Below, in pieces: positions 5,235 to 11,284 of a stretch of DNA of 11,284 nucleotides; positions within the stretch are counted from its first letter, which is position 1, and every line of letters starts with the position of its first letter. Source of the DNA: Aquificales bacterium (lineage in GTDB: Bacteria; Aquificota; Aquificia; Aquificales; QOAS01); assembly GCA_027035985.1 (NCBI GenBank), contig JALVTI010000035.1, positions 1-11,284 on the forward strand, given 5' to 3'. Under the pieces are notes generated by a model. It searched no databases. It worked only from the letters and a program-made list of their open reading frames with translations, and was not told where the DNA came from. The position numbers and the translations under genes were made by a program.

Positions 5235-6695
5235 ATGCTCCGCAAGAGGGTGAGGTTAAAGACCGAGGAACTCCGATTGGTCAACGAAATATTGAAATCC
5301 TTTGTTAGGTATGGGGATACCGACAAGGTTTTTGACAAAGTCTTGCAAATTTTCTACTCCTTTTGGAGTATAGAGGCGGGCTTTATAGCCCTAAAGGATG
5401 AGGATGGAAATCTTAGGTTGCATACCGCTTTCGGTTTTTTACCCTCCGAGATTGAAAGGGCTATATACTCCAAAGGAGAGGGTATCACTGGATTAACCTA
5501 TCAGCTCGGTATACCGCTATATGCTACGGAGGACGAACTTCTTAACAAAACCGGGTTGTTAAAAAGACTCTGCGGAAAGGATATAGCCTTTTTTACCGCA
5601 CCCATTAAGGTGGGGGATAAAACCATAGGAGTCCTCGGTCTGTTTAAGGATGTTTCCACCTCACCCGTTAGGGTTGAAAAGATTTTGGAAACCCTTTCGG
5701 TGGTCGGTTCCATCTTGGGCACTTACTTGGGACTAAAGGAGAAGAGTGAACTGCCCCCGACCGTGGCGTGGGAACTTATGAAAAATCTCGACAGCGGAAG
5801 GTTGGAAGGGGAATTCCTATTCGCGACCGAAAATCAGCGGATAAAGGAAATTCTTTTGCTACTCGAGAGATTGAAAAATTTGGATACCCCCGTTTTATTC
5901 ACCGGCGATAACGGGGTGGGGAAAGCCACCTACGCCCGCTTGCTGCACGAAATTTCTCCCCGAAAGAGGGCATCTTTTGAAGTTCTCGACACCAGGGGTT
6001 TAACCCCCGAGAAATTGGAAGGGTTGTTGGAGAAAAAAATTAAAGCCGCCGAAGGCGGGACACTTCTTATTAAAAGAATTGAATTTTTGCCCCCCCATCT
6101 GCAGGAAAGGGTTTTTGAGGAGTCGAAAAGGGGAGTCGTTAGAATTCTTGCGACCGCCGGGAGGAAATTGGAGGAGTATTTCTCCCAGGGGAGGTTTCTC
6201 TTTGACCTCTACGACCTATTAAGGACTTTCGAAGTATATATTCCTCCTTTGGAGGAAAGGAGGGAGGATATAGAACCCTTGTTTAGGTTTATCTTTTCGA
6301 AATTTAGAACCTCCCTAAGTGTTTATACGAAAATAACCCCCGAGGCGGTTAGATTTGTATCGGAAAAACCTCCAAAGGATAACGTTAGGGGTCTCGAGCG
6401 GTTGGCTAAAAAACTTCTGACACTTTTTGCGGATAAGGACTTAATAACTTTACGGGATTTGGAGTTGGTTGAACCCTCGCTGAAGGAGGGGGTTGGGGTT
6501 GTAGCCGTTCCCAAAAAGGATAAAAAGACTTTTACCGAACAACTGATAGAGGAGGAGAAAAGGAAGATTATTGAAGCCCTGGAAATGACCAATTATGTAA
6601 AATCCCGTGCTGCGAAAATGTTGGGATATACCCTACGGCAGTTGGATTACAGACTAAAAAAATACGGTATAGAGGTAAAGAGACAGAACCAATAA
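5235..6695 (+). CDS. NifA-like GAF/degenerate AAA+/Fis-HTH transcriptional regulator lacking the sigma54 loop
   Basis: The protein has 486 residues. A GAF domain (about 25-165) has NifA-type features: GITGLTYQLGIPLY (83-96), NKTGLLKR (104-111) and FFTAPIKVGDKTIGVLGLF (119-137). The central domain (about 195-415) aligns with sigma54-activator AAA+ modules but is degenerate. Walker A is GDNGVGKA (224-231). The segment holding the GAFTGA loop is deleted between LEGLLEKK and AAEGGT. Walker B, usually GGTLFLDEIG, reads GGTLLIKRIE (274-283), so the Asp-Glu pair is gone. The FR.DLYYRL arginine region reads FLFDLYDLL. The later IPPLEERREDI and NVRGLERL survive. The C-terminal Fis-type helix-turn-helix (about 440-478, SRAAKMLGYTLRQLDYRLKKYGI) is intact. 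It should bind DNA but not drive sigma54 open-complex formation, as with sigma54-independent members such as TyrR. The start is uncertain: ATG 5235 has no Shine-Dalgarno, and GTG 5250 is an alternative. It is divergent from ilvD, whose control is a reasonable guess. Confidence 0.88.
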   Translation: MLRKRVRLKTEELRLVNEILKSFVRYGDTDKVFDKVLQIFYSFWSIEAGFIALKDEDGNLRLHTAFGFLPSEIERAIYSKGEGITGLTYQLGIPLYATEDELLNKTGLLKRLCGKDIAFFTAPIKVGDKTIGVLGLFKDVSTSPVRVEKILETLSVVGSILGTYLGLKEKSELPPTVAWELMKNLDSGRLEGEFLFATENQRIKEILLLLERLKNLDTPVLFTGDNGVGKATYARLLHEISPRKRASFEVLDTRGLTPEKLEGLLEKKIKAAEGGTLLIKRIEFLPPHLQERVFEESKRGVVRILATAGRKLEEYFSQGRFLFDLYDLLRTFEVYIPPLEERREDIEPLFRFIFSKFRTSLSVYTKITPEAVRFVSEKPPKDNVRGLERLAKKLLTLFADKDLITLRDLELVEPSLKEGVGVVAVPKKDKKTFTEQLIEEEKRKIIEALEMTNYVKSRAAKMLGYTLRQLDYRLKKYGIEVKRQNQ

Positions 6696-6711
6696 CCCCC
6701 TTCTTTGGGGG
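6696..6711 (+). terminator. Hairpin between the regulator and ffh
   Basis: CCCCC (6696-6700) pairs with GGGGG (6707-6711) around TTCTTT, starting directly after the regulator's TAA. The trailing sequence CTTTAGACTTATATT is T-rich but not a clean T-run, so termination may be partial. The 40-base gap also contains TATATT (6721-6726), which may serve ffh. Confidence 0.45.
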
Positions 6712-6735
6712 CTTTAGACTTATATTCCTTTAGAG

Positions 6736-8061
6736 ATGTTTGAACTGCTTACCGGTAGACTCAAAAATGCGGTAGACCGTCTTACGGGGGCAAAGAGGTT
6801 ATCGGAAAAACAAATCAACAAATCCCTCAGAGAAATTCGCTTGGCGCTTTTGGAAGCCGATGTCGAGCCGACCGTCGTTAAAAACTTTATTAAAAGGCTT
6901 AGGGAAAAAACTCTTAATAAAGAAATCATTAGAGGTTTAAATCCGGGAGAAACCGTTTTAAAAATCGTTTACGACGAACTGGTCGATATTCTCGGAAAAA
7001 ATCCCCCCGAGCTGAAGGAAGGGGTTGTTCTCTTTGTGGGGTTGCAGGGAACCGGTAAGACCACCACCATAGGAAAGCTGGCAAATTGGTTAAAAAAGCA
7101 GGGTAAGAAGGTTGCCGTAACCTCCACTGACGTGCGCCGTCCCGCCGCTATGCTGCAGCTCAAACGTTTGGCGGAGCAGGTGGGGGTGCCCTATTACGAT
7201 TTTGAAGGTGAACAAAACCCTATTGAGATAGCGAAAAAGACGGTGCAGAGGGCTAAAGAGGAAGGTGTGGATTACCTACTGCTCGACACAGCCGGTCGTC
7301 TCCACATCGACAACGAACTCATGGAGGAACTCCAAAAGATAAAAGAGGTAACCCAACCTTCGGAGGTCATCTACGTTGCCGACGCCATGCAGGGTCAGGA
7401 AGCCCTCAATATCCTTAAAGAGTTCCACAACAGATTGGGTCTAACCGGTGTCATTCTTACAAAGATGGACGGTGATGCCCGCGGTGGACTAGCCCTTTCA
7501 GTTAAAGAAACCCTGGGAGTTCCTATCAAATTTATCGGAGTTGGTGAAAAGCTCGAAGACCTTGAGCCCTTTTATCCCGACCGTATGGCGCAGCGTATCC
7601 TCGGTCTGGGTGATATCCAAACGCTTATAGAGAAAGCCCAAAGTGCCATCCCCGAAGATGAAGCGGAAGCCCTTGCCCTCAAGGTGATGCAGGGCGAGTT
7701 CACCCTCGAAGACCTAAAGAAACAACTCGAATTCATGACCAAAATGGGACCCCTCGACAAGTTGCTCAAGATGATTCCCGGATTGGGGGCTTACGCCGAT
7801 AAGATTAAAATCGACGAGCGGTTGATAAAGAGGAAGATAGCCATTATCAACTCCATGACTCCCGAAGAGAGAAGAAATCCTAATATTATCAATCTATCCA
7901 GAAAGCAGAGGATTGCCCGCGGTAGCGGAACTTCCGTCCAGGAGGTAAACAGACTCTTGAAGGAATACAAAGAGATGAAAAAAATATTGAAAAAGTTTAA
8001 AATAAACAATTTTGGAAGGAAAAAGGGAAGGTTGCCTTTTAGATTTCCCTTTCCCTTTTAA
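6736..8061 (+). CDS. ffh: Signal recognition particle GTPase Ffh (SRP54)
   Basis: The protein has 441 residues. It binds signal sequences of nascent membrane proteins and, with SRP RNA and FtsY, delivers ribosomes to the translocon. The N domain (1-90) is the four-helix bundle with LTEKQINKSLREIRLALLEADV-type spacing. The G domain has G1 GLQGTGKTTT (102-111), G3 DTAGR (184-188), and TKMDGDARGG (242-251). The M domain (about 300-420) has FMTKMGPLDKLLKMIPG, SMTPEERRNP and the RNA-binding RIARGSGTS (392-400). The C-terminus ends in an odd basic and Pro/Phe tail, RKKGRLPFRFPFPF, encoded by a purine/pyrimidine repeat that could itself fold (8022-8029 with 8045-8052). The ATG is fixed by the family N-terminus. 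There is no Shine-Dalgarno; TATATT lies 9 bases upstream. rpsP follows after 29 bases, a commonly conserved order. Confidence 0.97.
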   Translation: MFELLTGRLKNAVDRLTGAKRLSEKQINKSLREIRLALLEADVEPTVVKNFIKRLREKTLNKEIIRGLNPGETVLKIVYDELVDILGKNPPELKEGVVLFVGLQGTGKTTTIGKLANWLKKQGKKVAVTSTDVRRPAAMLQLKRLAEQVGVPYYDFEGEQNPIEIAKKTVQRAKEEGVDYLLLDTAGRLHIDNELMEELQKIKEVTQPSEVIYVADAMQGQEALNILKEFHNRLGLTGVILTKMDGDARGGLALSVKETLGVPIKFIGVGEKLEDLEPFYPDRMAQRILGLGDIQTLIEKAQSAIPEDEAEALALKVMQGEFTLEDLKKQLEFMTKMGPLDKLLKMIPGLGAYADKIKIDERLIKRKIAIINSMTPEERRNPNIINLSRKQRIARGSGTSVQEVNRLLKEYKEMKKILKKFKINNFGRKKGRLPFRFPFPF

Positions 8062-8090
8062 AATGGAATAGAGCTTAAGGAGGTATAGAG

Positions 8091-8348
8091 GTGGCGGTAA
8101 GGATAAGACTGGCGAGGTTTGGAAGAAGGCACCACCCCATTTACAGAATAGTGGTAATGGATAGCAGACGCCCCCGTGAGGGTAAATATATAGACACCAT
8201 AGGAACCTACGACCCGGTTAGACACGAAATAATTACCTTTGACGAGGAGAAATATAACAAGTGGGTATCCCTCGGGGCGGAAGTTACCGATAGGGCAAAG
8301 GCTATTTACAAACTTTACAAAAAGCTATCCGCTAAGCAAAACGCTTAA
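8091..8348 (+). CDS. rpsP: 30S ribosomal protein S16
   Basis: The protein has 85 residues, usual for S16. The N-terminus (M)AVRIRLARFGRRHHPIYRIVVMDSR and the following GKYIDTIGTYDP are the family signature. S16 binds 16S rRNA in the 30S body and is needed for assembly. The start is a GTG at 8091 with an excellent AAGGAGG a few bases upstream; no upstream ATG in frame would fit. It lies 29 bases after ffh and 22 bases before the KH-domain gene, so ffh-rpsP-KH is probably one transcript. The frequent downstream partners rimM, trmD and rplS are not here. Confidence 0.97.
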   Translation: MAVRIRLARFGRRHHPIYRIVVMDSRRPREGKYIDTIGTYDPVRHEIITFDEEKYNKWVSLGAEVTDRAKAIYKLYKKLSAKQNA

Positions 8349-8370
8349 CAAATAAGGAGGAGGTTCAGGA

Positions 8371-8610
8371 ATGAGCGCAATGAAAGACATCGTCGAAATC
8401 TTTGCCAAAACTTTGGCTGAAAAACCCGACCAAGTTCAGGTTAGGGAAATCGAAGGAGAGAGAACCGTGGTTATCGAACTCAGGGTTGCTCCCGAAGACC
8501 TCGGTAAGATTATCGGTCGTCAGGGAAGAATTGCAAGGGCTTTAAGGCTTCTTCTCACCGCTATGGCCAGAAAACAAAATAAAAGGGCTGTTTTGGAAAT
8601 ACTCGAGTAA
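8371..8610 (+). CDS. khpA: KH-domain RNA-binding protein (KhpA/YlqC family)
   Basis: This 79-residue cytoplasmic protein is a single KH fold. The GKIIGRQGR segment (45-53) contains the GxxG RNA-contacting loop (GRQG), followed by the helix IARALRLLLTAMARK. This size and its position directly after rpsP are characteristic of the YlqC/KhpA family, which binds RNA (often with a KhpB/Jag partner) and is linked to ribosome and RNA metabolism. The ATG at 8371 has AAGGAGGAGG about 8 bases upstream; an internal ATG three codons later (MKDIVEIF) is a possible alternative. The stop codon is embedded in a terminator-like hairpin (8595-8615). The symbol is assigned by family and context. Confidence 0.93.
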   Translation: MSAMKDIVEIFAKTLAEKPDQVQVREIEGERTVVIELRVAPEDLGKIIGRQGRIARALRLLLTAMARKQNKRAVLEILE

Positions 8611-8628
8611 TTTCCTTTCCCTTTTATC
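8595..8628 (+). terminator. Terminator-like hairpin spanning the KH gene stop codon
   Basis: GGAAAT (8595-8600) pairs with ATTTCC (8610-8615) around the self-complementary ACTCGAGT, giving a long stem with one bulged A. A pyrimidine-rich tail TTTCCCTTTTATC follows. The stop TAA lies within the structure. The T-run is interrupted by C, so efficiency is uncertain, but it sits where an ffh-rpsP-KH transcript should end, ahead of a 132-base intergenic region. Confidence 0.45.
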
Positions 8629-8684
8629 TTCTATTCGAATTCATAAACCGATATCTTTGGTTCATCCTCGTTGAGTTTTCGCAT

Positions 8685-8696
8685 AGGTCTAGACCT
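8685..8696. promoter_or_regulatory. 12-base perfect palindrome upstream of the Fe-S carrier gene
   Basis: AGGTCTAGACCT is a perfect inverted repeat 47 bases before the Fe-S carrier start. TTGAG at 8671-8675 and CTCAA at 8695-8699 give a partly overlapping second inverted pair. It lies where a promoter operator for the downstream gene would be expected, but I see no convincing -35/-10 pair. The rest of the 8611-8742 interval holds no ORF; only a weak AACC...GGTT pairing (8646-8662) is visible. Confidence 0.35.
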
Positions 8697-8742
8697 CAAA
8701 AGGGATTAGATTGATTTTTCAAATCCTTAAGGAGGTTTTGCG

Positions 8743-9129
8743 ATGGAAAATCAAAATAATCAAATTGGACAACAGACCCAAGAGAGCGGGGTTGTCATAA
8801 CCCTCACGGAAAAAGCCGCCGAAGAACTGAAAAAGTTGGCGAAACAGCACAATATTGAGGATATAGTTTTAAGGGTTCAGGCTATACCCGGCGGTTGCAG
8901 CGGCATTTCCTATTCGATGGGTTTCGACGAGGTTAGGGAAGGCGATACCGTGGTCGAACAGCACGGCATCAAAATAGCTATAGACCAAAATTCTCTGCCT
9001 TTTATAAACGGCGCGGAAATAGACTATGTTGTTACCCCCTTTGGGGAAGGTTTCAAGATAAACAACCCCAACGCTATGAACTTCGGAGGCGGTTGCTCCT
9101 CTTGCGGAAGCGGAGCCTGTGGCATTTAA
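8743..9129 (+). CDS. A-type iron-sulfur carrier (HesB/IscA/ErpA family)
   Basis: The protein has 128 residues. After a Gln/Asn-rich N-terminal extension of about 15 residues comes ITLTEKAAEELKKL (19-32), then IPGGCSGISYSMGF with the first conserved cysteine (Cys52), and VVTPFGEGFKINNPNAM near the end. The usual C-terminal CGCGxSF is replaced by GGGCSSCGSGACGI, giving Cys118, Cys121 and Cys126. A-type carriers accept Fe-S clusters from scaffolds and deliver them to apo-enzymes; local possible clients include the Fe-S enzyme IlvD. The ATG has a strong AAGGAGG 7 bases upstream. No IscU, IscS or Suf genes are adjacent. IscA, ErpA and SufA cannot be separated from sequence alone, so I leave the symbol blank. 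Confidence 0.93.
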   Translation: MENQNNQIGQQTQESGVVITLTEKAAEELKKLAKQHNIEDIVLRVQAIPGGCSGISYSMGFDEVREGDTVVEQHGIKIAIDQNSLPFINGAEIDYVVTPFGEGFKINNPNAMNFGGGCSSCGSGACGI

Positions 9130-9171
9130 GTATTTCCTCTATTTTCTTTTACTTCCGTTTGAAAAGTTTCT

Positions 9172-9185
9172 CCCCCGTAAGGGGG
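9172..9185 (+). other. GNRA-loop hairpin between the Fe-S carrier and the RCK gene
   Basis: CCCCC (9172-9176), GTAA (9177-9180), GGGGG (9181-9185) form a tight five-pair GC stem with a GNRA-type tetraloop. The next bases, ACAATGAATTTTT, end in a T-run 9 bases beyond the stem, so it is an imperfect terminator for the Fe-S carrier gene. Its 3' arm is the only G-rich stretch upstream of the RCK gene start at 9199. Confidence 0.45.
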
Positions 9186-9198
9186 ACAATGAATTTTT

Positions 9199-10650
9199 AT
9201 GAAAATCCTTCTCATAGGTCTCGGGCGGTTTGGAAGCGCCATCGCCCGTAAACTCCTCCAACACGGACACCAAATCTTGGCGATAGAAAGTGACCCATCG
9301 GTAGTTGAAAAATTCTTAAAAACTACCCAGGAAGATATATTGGAGAGCAACCGATTAAGGATTTGTGTTGGAGATGCCACTTCCCTATTGGTGTGGGAAT
9401 ATTTAGACCTATCTGAGTTTGATTTAATTATCTCCTCCCTTCGGGGGGGGAGTTTTAACAAAACCGTCTGTGAAATTGTTAGGGATATTTACAAAAATTG
9501 GGATATTCCCATAGTGGTTTTGGCTTTTGATAAAACCTATGAGAGGTATTTTTCCAACTATAACTGCAAGGTTTTTCTGTTGCCCGAAATTGCCGCCAGC
9601 TTTGTCGAGGGGTTAACCTTAAAAAATATCTCCAAACCGATAGGGATAGGTTTGGGAATAAACGAAATTCTTGAAGCCGTGGTATCTCCTAAAAGTCCTT
9701 ACACAAAGGTTTCTATAAACCCCTCCCGTTTGAGGCACTGGAGATTGGGGCTAATTTACAGGGGCGATTCCATTATCCTCCCCCGACGGAAGATAACCCT
9801 AAGGGCGGGTGATAGGGTTGTTATATTGGGCGACGACCCGCGGGTTGTTCTCGAAGTTGCAAAGGCTATGGCTTTGGGAGAACCCCAATTTCCCTTAAGC
9901 TTTGGAGAAAACTTAATAGCCGCCTTACGGCGGGATGAACTCCACTATTTAAAGGAATTTTATTACCTCTGGAAACATTTAAGGGTTAAAAACGTAGTTC
10001 TATTTACCGACGAACGGAATAAGCAGAATTTAAAAAGGCATGTAGAGGATAAAAACTTTCTCAATTCACTGATTCTGGAGGGATGGAAGGGATATAAAAC
10101 AATTTTGGATAAAACATTACAAACGCAATATTCGGCGGGATTGATTTCTGTACCCTACCGCAGGGTAGGTTTCTTTTCTCACAACATAAACTTGAAGAGT
10201 TTATTTAAACAGGAAACACCTTTTTTGATACCAAAACTAAGTTTTCCCTACAAGAGGATTTTGGTCTCTCTGAATTGTGAAAATCCGCAGGGGATGGTTG
10301 AGCAGGTTTTTGAACTATTCCAACTTGTAAAAGGGGAGCAGTTAACCTTCCTCGTGGTAGTTCTTCCGGAAGTTCTTTTACCGAAAAAGGAACGCTTAAA
10401 GGTCGAAAAAACTTTAAAACTCATAGAGGACTATGCGAAACTTTACGGACTACGCCAAAAGGTCAAAATATTGAAGGAAGAGGGAAACCCCAAAAGGAAA
10501 ACTTTGAAATTTTTGAAAGAGCACGACCTATTGGTTGTGGGGTATATACCCCGTTCAATAGGTTTCTTTGAGCCTTATGCACCCTACATTTTGGCTAAAT
10601 CCTCTCAAAAATCGGTTATAGGAATTCCCACCGAAAGAGCGGAGGAATGA
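9199..10650 (+). CDS. RCK (TrkA-N/TrkA-C) regulatory protein with C-terminal Usp-like region
   Basis: The protein has 483 residues and no membrane segments. TrkA-N/RCK_N Rossmann domain (1-~135): GLGRFGSA (7-14) dinucleotide-binding loop, acidic Glu30 at the end of strand 2 (favouring NAD(H)) and GDATS (58-62). RCK_C domain (about 150-222): EAVVSPKSPYTKVSIN...LGLIYRGDSIILPRRKITLRAGDRVVILGD. The remaining 250 residues are a linker and alpha/beta regions with a universal-stress-protein look, clearest at YKRILVSLN (351-359) to DLLVVGYI (443-450); the first half (about 230-345) may be a degenerate copy. Such modules gate K+ or cation transporters in response to nucleotides. The antiporter gene starts 1 base after its stop, so they almost certainly form one system. 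The start ATG lacks a good Shine-Dalgarno. The usual TrkA has two RCK pairs; this has one plus the Usp region. Confidence 0.87.
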   Translation: MKILLIGLGRFGSAIARKLLQHGHQILAIESDPSVVEKFLKTTQEDILESNRLRICVGDATSLLVWEYLDLSEFDLIISSLRGGSFNKTVCEIVRDIYKNWDIPIVVLAFDKTYERYFSNYNCKVFLLPEIAASFVEGLTLKNISKPIGIGLGINEILEAVVSPKSPYTKVSINPSRLRHWRLGLIYRGDSIILPRRKITLRAGDRVVILGDDPRVVLEVAKAMALGEPQFPLSFGENLIAALRRDELHYLKEFYYLWKHLRVKNVVLFTDERNKQNLKRHVEDKNFLNSLILEGWKGYKTILDKTLQTQYSAGLISVPYRRVGFFSHNINLKSLFKQETPFLIPKLSFPYKRILVSLNCENPQGMVEQVFELFQLVKGEQLTFLVVVLPEVLLPKKERLKVEKTLKLIEDYAKLYGLRQKVKILKEEGNPKRKTLKFLKEHDLLVVGYIPRSIGFFEPYAPYILAKSSQKSVIGIPTERAEE

Positions 10651-10651
10651 A

Positions 10652-11284
10652 ATGGAAGCTCAACTTTTGTCCCTAATTCTAATAATTTTGGGAGTTTTTG
10701 TTATTCCCTTTATTACCCCTTTCTTCCGCCTTCCCGTTGCCGTTGGAGAGCTCCTATACGGGATAGTTTTGCTCGTTTTATTTCGACACTTGCAGTTGGA
10801 TAGGGAAACGTTGCTGTATATAGATTTCCTATCCTTTCTTGGATTTTCGCTATTGATGTTCCTCGCCGGCTTGGAGATTGATTGGAACAAATTGGAAACG
10901 TTGAGCGGGAAGGAAAAATTGGTGATATTTCTATTGCTGGCAACAAATCTATCGATATCGGCTCTATTGGTTGTAAAGTTTCACTTTCCCTTTGAAGTCG
11001 GATTGCTACTTTCCTCAATGGGTATAGGCTTAATGCTAAGCGTTTTAAGGGAATTGGAACTTCCGAAAAACTTTATCCAAATAGTGTTAATAGCCGGCAG
11101 TTTGGGGGAGGTATTAACCCTTTTTATACTAACCCTTTACGACTTATATCTCTCATTTGGATTGGGAATTTCCCTGTGGATGCATCTGTTATTAATAGGA
11201 ATTTTTGGAATAGCCTTTGTTTTCCTCCTGAAGCTTATGAAGTTGTTGGTGTGGTTGTTTCCCGAAAAAATTGCCTCCCTGGTT
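10652..11284 (+). CDS. CPA2-type cation/proton antiporter, N-terminal 211 residues (cut by window edge)
   Basis: This open frame runs off the right edge with no stop. It is strongly hydrophobic, with about six predicted membrane segments. PVAVGELLYGIVL (28-40) and FLGFSLLMFLAGLEIDW (62-78) match the conserved first segments of CPA2 Na+/H+ or K+/H+ exchangers (KefB/KefC/NapA type). The ATG at 10652 has GGAGGA about 7 bases upstream and begins 1 base after the RCK gene stop, implying tight translational coupling. The expected ion-binding region is altered: where many members have TDP/TS in segment 5 and a D-D or Q-D pair in the next, this reads SSMGIGLML (121-129) and AGSLGEVL (148-155), leaving Glu153. 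In KefC-type proteins the RCK domain is fused; here the regulator is separate. The complete protein would be about 380-400 residues. Confidence 0.88.
   Translation, partial: MEAQLLSLILIILGVFVIPFITPFFRLPVAVGELLYGIVLLVLFRHLQLDRETLLYIDFLSFLGFSLLMFLAGLEIDWNKLETLSGKEKLVIFLLLATNLSISALLVVKFHFPFEVGLLLSSMGIGLMLSVLRELELPKNFIQIVLIAGSLGEVLTLFILTLYDLYLSFGLGISLWMHLLLIGIFGIAFVFLLKLMKLLVWLFPEKIASLV

Noticed and set aside
8022..8052. Terminator inside the ffh 3' end (AAAGGGAA with TTCCCTTT)
   Set aside because: The stem is mainly A-T with a 15-base loop, the tail is not a T-run, and rpsP with a strong ribosome binding site follows closely; read-through is more likely.
9126..9461. 111-codon minus-strand ORF
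   Set aside because: Antisense to the RCK domain start, whose dinucleotide-binding motif is unmistakable.
10660..11018. Minus-strand ORFs at the right end
   Set aside because: Antisense to the antiporter, which has a continuous hydrophobic frame with conserved CPA2 motifs to the window edge.
1..11284. CRISPR array, tRNA/rRNA genes, insertion sequences
   Set aside because: No regularly spaced direct repeats, no cloverleaf or rRNA stretches, no transposase-like frames or terminal inverted repeats were seen.

Overview
The window looks like a chromosomal housekeeping segment of a thermophilic, probably anaerobic, LPS-bearing (Gram-negative type) bacterium. The proteins are rich in Lys, Glu, Arg and Ile, the coding DNA favours AGG/AGA arginine and ATA isoleucine codons, and a heptosyltransferase-type LPS gene is present. 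A deep-branching lineage of the Aquificota or Thermosulfidibacter kind is plausible, but this is an impression from protein flavour, not a placement.

Minus-strand block, read right to left. ilvD (branched-chain amino acid synthesis) is closed by a hairpin terminator. Then follow gmk, rpoZ overlapping the gmk 3' end, a family 9 glycosyltransferase (WaaF/heptosyltransferase type), a very small FAD-binding oxidoreductase-like protein and a Cys-rich V4R/MOD-like protein. Two hairpins end this block. The extreme left edge holds an extended -10 promoter, a Shine-Dalgarno and the first 14 codons of a gene matching ribosomal protein S12 (rpsL), running off the window.

Plus-strand block. A NifA-like regulator is transcribed divergently from ilvD. 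It keeps the GAF domain and the Fis-type helix-turn-helix, but its central AAA+ domain is degenerate: the GAFTGA sigma54 loop is deleted and the Walker B acidic pair is replaced. Next come ffh, rpsP and a KH-domain gene (protein targeting and translation), a terminator-like hairpin, an A-type Fe-S carrier with an unusual C-terminal cysteine arrangement, and a two-gene cation transport unit: a soluble RCK plus Usp-like regulator followed by a CPA2-type antiporter cut by the right edge.

The most interesting items are the degenerate NifA-type regulator with repeated TTGTAAACA elements in the divergent ilvD intergenic region; the cysteine-free single-domain flavoprotein next to a cysteine-rich small-molecule-binding-like protein; the split antiporter/RCK-Usp pair; and a recurring pattern in which genes lacking a Shine-Dalgarno have a -10-like hexamer 8-9 bases before the start codon, suggesting leaderless transcripts.
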